This document shows positions 27,075 to 34,972 of a stretch of 64,000 nucleotides of DNA, in pieces. The DNA lies in contig CAXBDK010000002.1 of the NCBI GenBank assembly GCA_963974715.1, positions 124,001-188,000 of the forward strand, read 5' to 3'. A program made the translations under genes and the position numbers. A model generated the notes under the pieces. That model made no database searches. It saw only the letters and a program-made list of their open reading frames with translations, and was not told the DNA's origin. This DNA is from Sediminicola sp963974715 (GTDB lineage Bacteria > Bacteroidota > Bacteroidia > Flavobacteriales > Flavobacteriaceae). The stretch's first letter is position 1. Each line of letters starts with the position of its first letter.

Positions 27075-27098
27075 CAGGTTTAAGATAATTTACGGGAC

Positions 27099-28001
27099 TT
27101 GAATTTACAGGACATTCCAAGGGTAAGTACCATTACCAAAAAGGACTTTATCCAGCACTATTTTAAACCCCAAAAACCGGTGGTGATCGAGCGGTTTATT
27201 GAGGAGTGGCCCGCATATTCCAAATGGGACCTAGAGTATATGAAACAGGTGGCCGGCCATAAGGTCGTGCCCTTGTACGACGATAGGCCCGTAGGCCATA
27301 AGGACGGGTTTAACCAGCCCCATGCGCAAATGAAAATGGCAGATTATATTGACCTACTTAAAAAGGAGCCTACCAGGTACCGTATTTTTTTATGGAATAT
27401 CCTTAAGGAAGTACCGGAATTACAGAACGATTTTAGTTTTCCCGATTTTGGGCTCCGCCTGATGAAGGGCATGCCCATGCTTTTTTTCGGGGGGCGGGAC
27501 TCGTATACGTTTATGCACTACGACATTGACCTTGCCAACATTTTTCATTTCCATTTTGAAGGTAAGAAAGAGATCATTCTCTTTTCGCAGGACCAGAACA
27601 AATATCTGTACAGGGTACCACATTCGCTCATTACCCATGAAAGCATCGATTTTTCCGATCCAGATCTTAAAAAATGGCCGGCCCTAAGAATGGCGGAAGG
27701 GTATAGGACCTACTTGGAACATGGTGAGGTGCTCTACATGCCGGAAGGGTATTGGCACTATATGCGGTATGTTACCCCTGGCTTTTCGATGAGCCTCCGC
27801 GCCATAGCCCGTAATCCGAAAAATTTGGGAACTGCCTTCTACAATGTGTTGGTGATGCGGTATTACGATCAGTTGATGCGAAAATTAAAGGGCCAGAAAT
27901 GGATCGACTGGAAGAACAGGGCTGCCATTAGTCGCACCAATAGGGCCGTGGAAAAGGAAGGGGTAGTGGTGCCTGCCCGTGGTGGGGAAAGTGCTATTTG
28001 A
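27099..28001 (+). CDS. Cupin-8/JmjC-like Fe(II)/2-oxoglutarate hydroxylase
   Basis: The 300-residue protein has the JmjC/cupin-8 pattern: KPVVIERFIEEWPAYSKWD near residue 25, the metal pair HYDID (HxD, near 147), FHFEGKKEIILFSQDQN after it, and the distal histidine in LYMPEGYWHYMRY near 220. Such enzymes hydroxylate protein or small-molecule side chains using iron and 2-oxoglutarate. The start is TTG, supported by the promoter just upstream. It overlaps the convergent recX stop by 8 bases. The substrate is unknown. Confidence 0.87.
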   Translation: MNLQDIPRVSTITKKDFIQHYFKPQKPVVIERFIEEWPAYSKWDLEYMKQVAGHKVVPLYDDRPVGHKDGFNQPHAQMKMADYIDLLKKEPTRYRIFLWNILKEVPELQNDFSFPDFGLRLMKGMPMLFFGGRDSYTFMHYDIDLANIFHFHFEGKKEIILFSQDQNKYLYRVPHSLITHESIDFSDPDLKKWPALRMAEGYRTYLEHGEVLYMPEGYWHYMRYVTPGFSMSLRAIARNPKNLGTAFYNVLVMRYYDQLMRKLKGQKWIDWKNRAAISRTNRAVEKEGVVVPARGGESAI

Positions 28002-28470
28002 TCAGTTCTAACACTTTTTCGTAGACCATTGGGGTTTCCCAACCACGGTACAATAGATAATCGGCCAATTTTTTCCGTTTTTTCTGGATATCCTTCTCCC
28101 TAAGGGACTCAAAACGTTTTTGGGCAAGGTCATTAAACGTATTGATATAGGTTTCCGGATCCAGTTCCTTCAGTGCCCTATCGATATTGAACCTGGAAAT
28201 TTGGCGTTGTTTCAGTTCTTGGATTATCCTGTTCCGGCCCCATTTTTTAATGTTGAACTTTCCCCGTGCAAAACTGCTGGCAAAACGTTCCTCGTTCAGG
28301 TGATCGTTTTTGATCAGGTGTACCATGATATGGTCTATCGCCTGTGGGATCATGCCCATTTCCCGCAATTTTCGGTCCACTTCCATATGGCAACGATCTT
28401 GGTAGGCGCAATAGCCTTCCATTTTAGCAATGGCCTCGGTAAGTGTAAAGGAAGGTCTTGGGGGGTACAT
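27994..28470 (-). CDS. recX: Regulatory protein RecX
   Basis: RecX limits RecA filament growth. The 158-residue protein is built of repeated three-helix units, with the family pattern LIKNDHLNEERFASSFARGKFNIKKWGRNRIIQEL near residues 60-95 and a second repeat after it. Length is normal. ATG 28470 (MYPPRPSFT) is preferred to the TTG at 28497. The gene converges with the oxygenase gene and stands apart from RNase G/E. Confidence 0.88.
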   Translation of the reverse strand: MYPPRPSFTLTEAIAKMEGYCAYQDRCHMEVDRKLREMGMIPQAIDHIMVHLIKNDHLNEERFASSFARGKFNIKKWGRNRIIQELKQRQISRFNIDRALKELDPETYINTFNDLAQKRFESLREKDIQKKRKKLADYLLYRGWETPMVYEKVLELIK

Positions 28471-28583
28471 GGATCGTTTTAAGGGGTTGGGTGACAAAGA
28501 TACAACGGGTCTTTCAAAAAATTAAGGTTGCACTGGAAAAGGGCCTTCCATTTCAATATGCCCTTGTCGCGGGACAGTAAAAA

Positions 28584-28612
28584 AAAAGCGACCTTTTTTG
28601 GAGGTCGCTTTT
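28584..28612 (-). terminator. Terminator after rng
   Basis: AAAAGCGACC / GGTCGCTTTT form a 10-bp stem (28584-28593 with 28603-28612) followed on the minus strand by an extended T-run, directly after the rng stop. Confidence 0.9.
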
Positions 28613-28614
28613 GA

Positions 28615-30171
28615 TCAATATATGGTTTTGCCGTCTTTGTTCTTAAAACGGTATTCTAGATAGGTATAGGCATCCCTGGGCTGTATCTTTACCCATTTCT
28701 TATGTTCCAAAAACCACTTGGAACGGATGGAGGGAAAACCTTTGGTAAGGTACGCCGCTATGAACGGATGGATGTTCAGGGTAATTGCATTGTCCTTTGC
28801 AGGACCTTTTAATAGTTTTTCAAGGTCCGAATTTATTTTGTCGATCAAAACAATGGGGGCTTCCACTTCCAGCCCTGGGGCATTAGGGTTCTCCTCGCTT
28901 GTTTTAATGTTCATTTCCGGCCTTACCCGCTGTCTGGTGATCTGTATAAGGCCAAACTTGCTAGGGGGCAGTATTTTATGTTTTGCCCTGTCATCCTTCA
29001 TTTCGTCCCTAAGGTGATCGAAGAGTTTTCTACGATGGTCCGGCTTGGACATATCGATGAAATCTACCACGATAATGCCTCCCATATCGCGCAGTCGCAA
29101 TTGTCGGGCAATTTCAGAAGCGGCAAGAAGGTTCACCTCCAATGCCGTATCCTCTTGGTTCTTCGCCTTATTGGACCGGTTGCCACTGTTTACGTCCACC
29201 ACATGGAGGGCTTCCGTATGTTCTATGATCAGATAGGCGCCTTTGCTCATGGAGGCCGTACGGCCAAAGGAGGTCTTGATCTGCCTGTCGATCCCAAATT
29301 TTTCAAAAATGGGAACGGGGGAATTGTACAGTTTTACAATGGATTCCTTTTCCGGGGCAATTTCCTGTACATACTCCTTAACTTCCGTATAAAGTGTTTC
29401 CTCGTCAACGAATATTCCCGTAAAGGAATCGTTGAACACGTCCCTTAGGATGGACGATGCCCGGTTTAGTTCTACCAGGACTTTTGAAGGATGTGGAGCT
29501 TTATACAATTTTTTGCACATTACTGTCCATTTGGCCAGTAAGTTTTCTAGATCTTTGTCGAGCTCAGCTACTTTTTTGCCTTCTGCAACTGTTCTGATGA
29601 TAACACCAAATCCTTTTGGTTTAATGCTCTTTACAAGCCTTTTTAACCGTTCTTTTTCCTCTTTGCTCTCAATCTTCTGTGAAACCGAGACGCGGTCGGA
29701 AAAAGGGACCATTACCAAATAACGTCCGGCCAATGAAAGCTCGGAACTAATTCGGGGCCCTTTTGTGGAAATGGGTTCCTTAACAATTTGCACCAATAGG
29801 GATTGGTTGGCCTTGATCACATCATTGATGCTGCCATCCTTATCGATATCGGGGTCAAATGGAAAATCTTTCAGGGAAAAATCCTTTAATTTTCCCATAC
29901 TCACCCTTTTCACAAATTTTAACATGGAGGAAAGCTGTGGCCCTAGGTCGTGGTAGTGGAGAAAGGCGTCTTTCTCATAGCCAACGTTTACAAAGGCAGC
30001 GTTCAATCCGGTAACGGGCTTCCGTACCTTGGCGATCAATATGTCGCCAACGGTAAAGTTGTTACTTTGTTCTTCTTTGTGGAGTTCGGTAAGTTTTCCA
30101 TCCTTTAACAAGGCAAAATCGACGGCTTCAGGACTAGATCTTACGATCAATTCTCTATTCACCTGAATCAA
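28615..30171 (-). CDS. rng: Ribonuclease G/E
   Basis: RNase G/E cleaves single-stranded RNA in mRNA turnover and rRNA maturation. The 518-residue protein has an N-terminal S1 domain (FTVGDILIAKVRKPVTGLNAAFVNVGYEKDAFLHYHDL, residues 40-75), an RNase H-like and 5'-sensor part, the catalytic aspartates in VDVNSGN near 325 and VVDFIDMSKPDHRR near 365. The C-terminal RNase E scaffold is absent, as expected for RNase G. The frame starts with TTG at 30171; an in-frame GTG at 30162 (VNRELIVRSS) is the alternative. A perfect hairpin lies only 5 bases before the TTG. Confidence 0.93.
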   Translation of the reverse strand: MIQVNRELIVRSSPEAVDFALLKDGKLTELHKEEQSNNFTVGDILIAKVRKPVTGLNAAFVNVGYEKDAFLHYHDLGPQLSSMLKFVKRVSMGKLKDFSLKDFPFDPDIDKDGSINDVIKANQSLLVQIVKEPISTKGPRISSELSLAGRYLVMVPFSDRVSVSQKIESKEEKERLKRLVKSIKPKGFGVIIRTVAEGKKVAELDKDLENLLAKWTVMCKKLYKAPHPSKVLVELNRASSILRDVFNDSFTGIFVDEETLYTEVKEYVQEIAPEKESIVKLYNSPVPIFEKFGIDRQIKTSFGRTASMSKGAYLIIEHTEALHVVDVNSGNRSNKAKNQEDTALEVNLLAASEIARQLRLRDMGGIIVVDFIDMSKPDHRRKLFDHLRDEMKDDRAKHKILPPSKFGLIQITRQRVRPEMNIKTSEENPNAPGLEVEAPIVLIDKINSDLEKLLKGPAKDNAITLNIHPFIAAYLTKGFPSIRSKWFLEHKKWVKIQPRDAYTYLEYRFKNKDGKTIY

Positions 30172-30176
30172 TTTAT

Positions 30177-30200
30177 ATTCGTTCCTTATCCGGAACGAAT
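30177..30200 (-). promoter_or_regulatory. Perfect hairpin at the rng start
   Basis: ATTCGTTCC / GGAACGAAT form a 9-bp perfect stem with a 6-base loop, ending 5 bases before the rng TTG (14 before the GTG alternative). It has no T-run and could control rng translation or RNA cleavage. Confidence 0.55.
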
Positions 30201-30239
30201 GGATTAAACAATAGTTGTAACAGGTAATTTAAACCTGCT

Positions 30240-30259
30240 GAAATGCCCCTCGGCATTTC
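30240..30259 (-). promoter_or_regulatory. Second hairpin in the rng leader
   Basis: GAAATGCC / GGCATTTC form an 8-bp perfect stem with a 4-base GAGG loop (minus strand), 68 bases before rng. Confidence 0.5.
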
Positions 30260-30283
30260 CATGTCAATGAACTTATTAAAAAG

Positions 30284-30309
30284 AAAAAGTAGTTAAAAAA
30301 CTACTTTTT
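30284..30309 (-). terminator. Terminator overlapping the end of the 29-residue gene
   Basis: AAAAAGTAGTT / AACTACTTTTT form an 11-bp stem that includes the last codons and stop of the small gene, followed on the minus strand by CTTTTT. Confidence 0.6.
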
Positions 30310-30390
30310 CTTGTGACGGTTAGCTCTCCGGCGCTTCTTGCGTTTGTGTGTCGCTACCTTATGTCTTTTTCTTTTTTTACCACTAGGCAT
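30301..30390 (-). CDS. 29-residue highly basic protein, probably ribosome-associated
   Basis: An ATG at 30390 opens a 29-codon frame with a TAG at 30301-30303. The product begins MPSGKKRKRHKVATHKR and ends KKRRRANRHKKK: about two thirds is Lys, Arg or His and there are no acidic residues. This is the signature of a small ribosomal protein such as the Bacteroidota-specific large-subunit protein bL38 or a THX-like protein; I cannot tell which. It lies 25 bases after the HU gene and before rng, and its stop is inside a terminator stem. Cotranscription with HU is likely. Confidence 0.75.
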   Translation of the reverse strand: MPSGKKRKRHKVATHKRKKRRRANRHKKK

Positions 30391-30415
30391 AAAATCTTAC
30401 TTTTGGATTAATACT

Positions 30416-30706
30416 TTATTTAACTTGTACGTTGCTCTTAACCCCCTCAACAAAGACCTTTGCAGGCTTGAACGCGGGAATGTTGTGCGATGGTATCTTT
30501 ATGGTAGTGTTCTTGGAAATGTTCCTACCGGTCTTTTCGGCCCTTGTCTTGATAATAAAACTACCAAAACCTCTTAAGTAAACATTGTCCCCATTTTCCA
30601 ATGAAGTCTTTACTTCTTCCATAAAAGTTTCAACAGTTGCCTGTACATCTCCTTTTTCGATCCCCAGTTTTTCCGAGATCTTCGTTACAATGTCTGCTTT
30701 CGTCAT
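30416..30706 (-). CDS. HU-family DNA-binding protein
   Basis: The 96-residue nucleoid protein has the HU/IHF fold: MTKADIVTKISEKLGI, VQATVETFMEEVKTSLENGDNVYLRGFGSFIIKTRAEKTGRNISKNTTIKIPSHNIPAFKPAK, with the DNA-binding arm around GRNISKNT and IPSHNIPAFKP. The frame opens at 30766, but ATG 30706 is the family start and the TATATTTG element at 30745-30752 lies before it. It is divergent from mutY, an arrangement seen with gliding genes in other flavobacteria. Confidence 0.93.
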   Translation of the reverse strand: MTKADIVTKISEKLGIEKGDVQATVETFMEEVKTSLENGDNVYLRGFGSFIIKTRAEKTGRNISKNTTIKIPSHNIPAFKPAKVFVEGVKSNVQVK

Positions 30707-30744
30707 TTTGAATAATAGATTTTCTGTGTGTTTTTTTCGGGTTG

Positions 30745-30752
30745 CAAATATA
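30745..30752 (-). promoter_or_regulatory. -7 promoter element of the HU gene
   Basis: TATATTTG on the minus strand fits TAnnTTTG, 39 bases before the HU ATG. Confidence 0.5.
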
Positions 30753-30807
30753 TGAATTAAATTCAATCTTTTATCTTAAAGGACTTAATTTTAAGTCTAT
30801 AAACTCG

Positions 30808-30815
30808 TACTTTTG
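30808..30815 (+). promoter_or_regulatory. -7 promoter element of mutY
   Basis: TACTTTTG fits TAnnTTTG, 18 bases before the mutY ATG. Confidence 0.45.
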
Positions 30816-30833
30816 CTGTTTAGTATCAGATAA

Positions 30834-31871
30834 ATGTCCTTTTCAAAAAAAATCCTGGAGTGGTATTCGCTCAATAAAAGGGACTTGCCATGGCGGAATA
30901 CCCAAGATCCCTATAAAATATGGCTTTCGGAAATAATGTTGCAACAGACAAGGGTGGCACAGGGAATGCCGTATTACCTCAGATTTTTGGAACACTTCCC
31001 AACAGTACACCATTTGGCAAACGCCACGGAAGGGGAGGTGTTGAAATTATGGCAGGGGCTTGGTTATTATTCCAGGGCCAGAAACTTGCACGCAACCGCA
31101 AAATTCGTTTCCGGCCATCTGGATGGGAACTTTCCGAATACCTATAATGGACTTTTAACGCTGAAAGGGGTCGGTGATTATACCGCTAGTGCCATTGCCT
31201 CCTTTTGTTTCAATGAGGCCCGGCCCGTGGTGGACGGGAACGTCTATAGGGTGCTCTCCCGTTATTTTGGGTCGGAGGTTGCCGTTAACGGCCCTTCGGG
31301 ACCTGCCTATTTTAAGGAATTGGCAACTGAGGTAATGGATAGTTCGGAAATTGGTGCCTATAACCAAGGGATCATGGAATTTGGTGCCCTGCAGTGCACG
31401 CCCCAACGTCCCAATTGCAGTGGTTGTCCACTTAATGGGGGATGCGCCGCACTACAGGCCGACAAAGTTGGCCTATTGCCGGTAAAACTGAAAAAGAACA
31501 AGGTTCGGCAACGTTATTTCAATTACTTGGTGGTCTTGGATGCCGATAGTAGAACGAAGATCAGGCAGCGCAAAGGTAGGGGCATCTGGGAGAACCTATT
31601 TGAATTTCCCTTGCTGGAATCGGAACGGGAGTATCAACATTCCGATGTCGACGGGGCAGTGGAAGGGATATTACAGCTCCAGGAAGGGCACGAACTCTAT
31701 CAGTACAATAACGATCAGATAGTGCACAAACTCTCGCACCAGCACCTTTATACAAAGTTCTGGATCGTGCGCACCCCGGGAAAAATCAAGGATGGGGTAG
31801 CTTTTGCCGAATTAAAACGGTATCCTTTTCCAGTTTTGATCGCGGATTTTATAAATACGTTTAAAATTTAG
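30834..31871 (+). CDS. mutY: A/G-specific adenine DNA glycosylase
   Basis: MutY removes adenine mispaired with 8-oxoguanine. The 345-residue protein has the helix-hairpin-helix LLTLKGVGDYTASAIASFCFNE near 105-130 followed by the catalytic aspartate in RPVVDGNVYRVLSRYF, the Fe4S4 cluster cysteines CTPQRPNCSGCPLNGGC near 190, and a C-terminal NUDIX-like domain for 8-oxoG recognition. It starts the plus-strand run mutY-ssb-gldE-gldD. Confidence 0.96.
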   Translation: MSFSKKILEWYSLNKRDLPWRNTQDPYKIWLSEIMLQQTRVAQGMPYYLRFLEHFPTVHHLANATEGEVLKLWQGLGYYSRARNLHATAKFVSGHLDGNFPNTYNGLLTLKGVGDYTASAIASFCFNEARPVVDGNVYRVLSRYFGSEVAVNGPSGPAYFKELATEVMDSSEIGAYNQGIMEFGALQCTPQRPNCSGCPLNGGCAALQADKVGLLPVKLKKNKVRQRYFNYLVVLDADSRTKIRQRKGRGIWENLFEFPLLESEREYQHSDVDGAVEGILQLQEGHELYQYNNDQIVHKLSHQHLYTKFWIVRTPGKIKDGVAFAELKRYPFPVLIADFINTFKI

Positions 31872-31879
31872 TATTTTTG
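31872..31879 (+). promoter_or_regulatory. -7 promoter element of ssb
   Basis: TATTTTTG starts right after the mutY stop and lies 17 bases before the ssb ATG. Confidence 0.4.
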
Positions 31880-31896
31880 AATATAAGATAAAGATT

Positions 31897-32352
31897 ATGA
31901 GCGGTACATTGAACAAAGTGATGCTGATCGGGCATCTGGGGGATGAGGTGAAGACCCATTATTTTGAAGGGGGGAACTGTATTGCGCGTTTTCCATTGGC
32001 CACCAACGAGACCTATACCAACAAACAGACGGGAGAAAAGGTCACCAATACGGATTGGCACAATATTGTTGTAAGGAACAAGGCTGCCGAAATATGTGAA
32101 AAATATTTGGGAAAGGGGGATAAGATTTATGTGGAGGGCCGCTTAAAGAACAGACAATGGCAAGGTGAGGACGGCACTACCAAGTACACCACCGAAGTGC
32201 ACGTGCAGGAGTTCACCTTCCTGACCACCAAGAAGGACAGTGCGGAAAACGCCCAACAGGGTCCCTCCTCCGGCGGATCTGGTGGCGCAGTGCCCCAAAG
32301 GCATAATTCCCCGGCCAATGAACCTGAACAGGAAGATGATTTGCCATTCTAG
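31897..32352 (+). CDS. ssb: Single-stranded DNA-binding protein
   Basis: SSB coats single-stranded DNA in replication and repair. The 151-residue protein has the OB fold (GTLNKVMLIGHLGDEVKTHYFEGGNCIARFPLATNETY, then WHNIVVRNKAAEICEKYLGKGDKIYVEGRLKNRQW), a Gly/Ser/Pro-rich linker and the acidic tip ending EDDLPF that binds partner proteins. It is placed between mutY and gldE, as in the gliding cluster of Flavobacterium johnsoniae. Confidence 0.96.
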   Translation: MSGTLNKVMLIGHLGDEVKTHYFEGGNCIARFPLATNETYTNKQTGEKVTNTDWHNIVVRNKAAEICEKYLGKGDKIYVEGRLKNRQWQGEDGTTKYTTEVHVQEFTFLTTKKDSAENAQQGPSSGGSGGAVPQRHNSPANEPEQEDDLPF

Positions 32353-32377
32353 ATCAATTTATACTAAATCATAACTG

Positions 32378-33712
32378 TTGGACCCAGACCCCATATGTTG
32401 GCTGTTTAATTTTGTTGTTTTGGACAGTGGCACTTTAGCGCTCCAAATTATCGTGCTCTTTCTTTTGTTGGTCTGTTCGGCCCTCATATCCGGTGCTGAG
32501 GTGGCTTTTTTCGGGTTATCGCCCACGGATATCAATGCCATGATCGAAGAGCGGAACCCAAAGGGTACCATTGTCGCCAAATTGTTGGAACGTCCCAAAA
32601 AATTGCTCGCCACGGTACTTATCGCCAACAATACCATCAATATCGGAATTGTACTGCTGTTCAGTGAAATGGGCAATATCCTGTTCTCTGAGATCACCTA
32701 CCTATTTTTTGGGGTGTTGTCCCTTCGCTTTCTTTTGGAAGTGGTGGTGATCACATTTTTGATCTTGATGTTCGGTGAAATTTTGCCCAAGATATACGCC
32801 AATAGGAACAGGAGGGATTTTGCAAGCGCAATGGCCTATCCCATAAAAGTGCTGGACGTACTTTTAACGCCATTGAGCATGCCCATGCGGTCTGCCACCG
32901 TATTTCTGCACAACCGCTTGGGAAGGCAAAAATCCAGTTTTAGCGTAGACCACCTTTCCCAAGCCCTTGAAATGACATCGGAGGGCGATACCACCAAGGA
33001 AGAGCACAAAATATTGCGGGGCATTGTTTCCTTTGGCAATACCGATACCAAACAGGTCATGCTGCCCAGGATAGACATCTTCGCCCTCAACGTGGATATG
33101 AAGTTTTTGGAAGTGCTGGAGGAAATCAAAAAAAATGGGTATTCCCGTGTTCCCGTCTATTCCGAGAACATAGACAAAGTGGTAGGGGTGCTGTACGTTA
33201 AAGACCTGCTTCCCTATCTGGACAGGAAAATATTCAATTGGAGCAGTTTGCTAAGGGAGCCCTACTTTGTGCCCGAGAACAAAAAACTGGACGATCTTTT
33301 GTTGGAATTTCAGGAAAAGAAAAACCATTTGGCCATAGTGGTGGACGAGTACGGAGGAACTTCCGGTATCGTAACACTCGAGGATATCATAGAAGAGATC
33401 GTTGGCGATATTATAGACGAGTTTGACGATGAAGACCTGATTTTCTCCAAGTTGGACGATTATAACTATGTTTTTGACGGAAAGACCGCCTTAAAGGACT
33501 TTTACCGGGTGGCACGGATTCCCGATGAGGATGATTTTGAGGAACGCAAGGGCGAATCGGAGACCATTGCAGGTTTTGTGCTCGAAATAGCGGGAAGCTT
33601 CCCCAAAAGGGGCGAAAAAATCCATTTCAAGGGCTATACCTTTAAGGTAGAGGCCCTGGATAAAAAAAGACTTCGACAAATAAAAATCACCCTGCCCGAT
33701 GAAACCGCCTAA
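32378..33712 (+). CDS. gldE: Gliding-motility-associated protein GldE (CNNM/CBS membrane protein)
   Basis: The 444-residue protein has an N-terminal CNNM-type membrane domain (CSALISGAEVAFFGLSPTDINAM near 35-60, NNTINIGIVLLFS near 90), two CBS domains (about 205-330: MLPRIDIFALNVDMKFLEVLEEIKKNGYSRVPVYSE and HLAIVVDEYGGTSGIVTLEDIIEEIVGDIIDE) and a C-terminal CorC/HlyC domain. This layout plus the overlap with gldD identify GldE. It is known to support gliding, perhaps through ion homeostasis or stabilisation of GldD. The start is TTG at 32378; no in-frame ATG precedes the first membrane segment. It overlaps gldD by 14 bases. Confidence 0.92.
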   Translation: MDPDPICWLFNFVVLDSGTLALQIIVLFLLLVCSALISGAEVAFFGLSPTDINAMIEERNPKGTIVAKLLERPKKLLATVLIANNTINIGIVLLFSEMGNILFSEITYLFFGVLSLRFLLEVVVITFLILMFGEILPKIYANRNRRDFASAMAYPIKVLDVLLTPLSMPMRSATVFLHNRLGRQKSSFSVDHLSQALEMTSEGDTTKEEHKILRGIVSFGNTDTKQVMLPRIDIFALNVDMKFLEVLEEIKKNGYSRVPVYSENIDKVVGVLYVKDLLPYLDRKIFNWSSLLREPYFVPENKKLDDLLLEFQEKKNHLAIVVDEYGGTSGIVTLEDIIEEIVGDIIDEFDDEDLIFSKLDDYNYVFDGKTALKDFYRVARIPDEDDFEERKGESETIAGFVLEIAGSFPKRGEKIHFKGYTFKVEALDKKRLRQIKITLPDETA

Positions 33713-34259
33713 AAGCCTCTATTTTTTGCCCTTTTTGCTCATTGCCCTTCCCGGGTGCAAAGATGATGTGCTCCCAAAACCCAAGGCCATGCTACGGCTG
33801 GAGTATCCCAATGCGTCCTTTGCCCAATGGGAGGGGAACTGCCCCTTTTCGTTCTCGTACAATATTGCCGCCATCCCGGACATAAAGGACGATTGTTCCA
33901 TGACCATCCATTACGGGTCCATGAATGCCGCGATTTTTATCAGTTATAAACAAGTGGACGGGAACCTGGAAAAATTACTGTCCGACGCCCAAAAGCTGTC
34001 CTACGAGCATGCAGCAAAGGCCAATAACATTGTGGAGCAACCTTTTGTGAACGGGGCGGACAAGGTATTTGGCATGTACTATGAGGTACAGGGCAATGCC
34101 GCCTCCCAGGCCCAGTTCTATGCCACCGACAGTGTGGCCCATTTCCTTACCGGCTCGCTGTATTTCTCGGCAAGGCCCAATTACGATTCCATTTTACCGG
34201 CAGCCGATTACCTTCAGGGCGATGTGAGAAAGATCATGGAGTCCTTGCGCTGGAAATAA
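33699..34259 (+). CDS. gldD: Gliding-motility lipoprotein GldD
   Basis: GldD is a lipoprotein needed for gliding and T9SS function in Flavobacterium. The 186-residue product has a lipoprotein signal with lipobox ALPGC (Cys 20), then PKPKAMLRLEYPNASFAQWEGNCPFSFSYN and a segment DCSMTIHYGSMNAAIFISYKQVDGNLEKLLSDAQ typical of the family. Its ATG lies inside the end of gldE, so translation is coupled. Confidence 0.93.
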   Translation: MKPPKSLYFLPFLLIALPGCKDDVLPKPKAMLRLEYPNASFAQWEGNCPFSFSYNIAAIPDIKDDCSMTIHYGSMNAAIFISYKQVDGNLEKLLSDAQKLSYEHAAKANNIVEQPFVNGADKVFGMYYEVQGNAASQAQFYATDSVAHFLTGSLYFSARPNYDSILPAADYLQGDVRKIMESLRWK

Positions 34260-34284
34260 AAATGGGCACCAATACGTGCCCATT
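34258..34284 (-). terminator. Terminator of the 34307 lipoprotein gene
   Basis: AATGGGCAC / GTGCCCATT form a 9-bp perfect stem followed on the minus strand by TTTTATTT. On the plus strand there is no T-run, so it serves the minus-strand gene more than gldD. Confidence 0.65.
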
Positions 34285-34306
34285 CCCGTTGTTCAATGCC
34301 GATATT

Positions 34307-34765
34307 TTAATTTTCCAGTTCCTGTGACGGGGGTACGGATCTTTGGGCGCGCAGTAAGGCTTCGGCCTTTTCTATGCTGCTGTTGATCTTTCTCTTCAGG
34401 TCCTCTATTTTCAGTTCCTCTTCCTGAAGCCATTTTTCCTTCTCCTCGGAAAGTTCCTTTCCCTTCATTATCTCCTCATAATCGAAGCGATCTCCAATAT
34501 CCTTCATCCAATCCATCATATCCTGATGCGCCACTTGTAGGTCTTTTTTGGCTTTTTCATATGCCATCCCGGTTTCGGTGGAATCGGTTTTGGTATTGAG
34601 TTCTGCGACGAGTTTGCTGATGGTCCCCATTTTTGGCATGAGCTCATCGTGCACGGCCATTACCTTTTCCATTTGTGAAGGTCCGCTCCCTTCCTTTTTT
34701 TCGTCCTTACAACCGTTGCCGATCGTTAATGCAAGGACACTTAGCAATACCATTATTTTTTTCAT
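34307..34765 (-). CDS. Small helical lipoprotein
   Basis: The 152-residue product has a lipoprotein signal with lipobox GNGC (Cys 19), an acidic/lysine-rich region (KDEKKEGSGPS), then a long helical part that looks coiled-coil (MEKVMAVHDELMPKM near 32-46, QEEELKIEDLKRKINSSIEKAEALLRAQ near 115-142). No enzyme motif is visible. Similar proteins are often called viral A-type inclusion proteins by weak similarity; I give no function. It converges with gldD. Confidence 0.7.
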   Translation of the reverse strand: MKKIMVLLSVLALTIGNGCKDEKKEGSGPSQMEKVMAVHDELMPKMGTISKLVAELNTKTDSTETGMAYEKAKKDLQVAHQDMMDWMKDIGDRFDYEEIMKGKELSEEKEKWLQEEELKIEDLKRKINSSIEKAEALLRAQRSVPPSQELEN

Positions 34766-34972
34766 AAGCCATATTTTTTCGAAAGTCCAAATTTAAACAA
34801 TAAGTGAGATTTATTATCTCCGGGCCAGTCTTAAGTTTCCTCCGGAGGGGAGTGGGCAAGTGCCACCCTATTTTTAAGTATCCCGCTATGGGTTTGCTCC
34901 ATGAAGGGAAAAATGAATGATCATTTTAATTCCCCATAGGGCCCCGTAAGAACCGGTGCATGCTGTGGGAGC

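Noticed and set aside
26425..27120. Minus-strand frame of 231 codons over bioB
   Set aside because: Shadow of the radical-SAM gene; no start context or domain.
32420..32435. TGGCAC-type match within gldE as a further sigma-54 site
   Set aside because: The -12 part does not match and it lies inside coding sequence.
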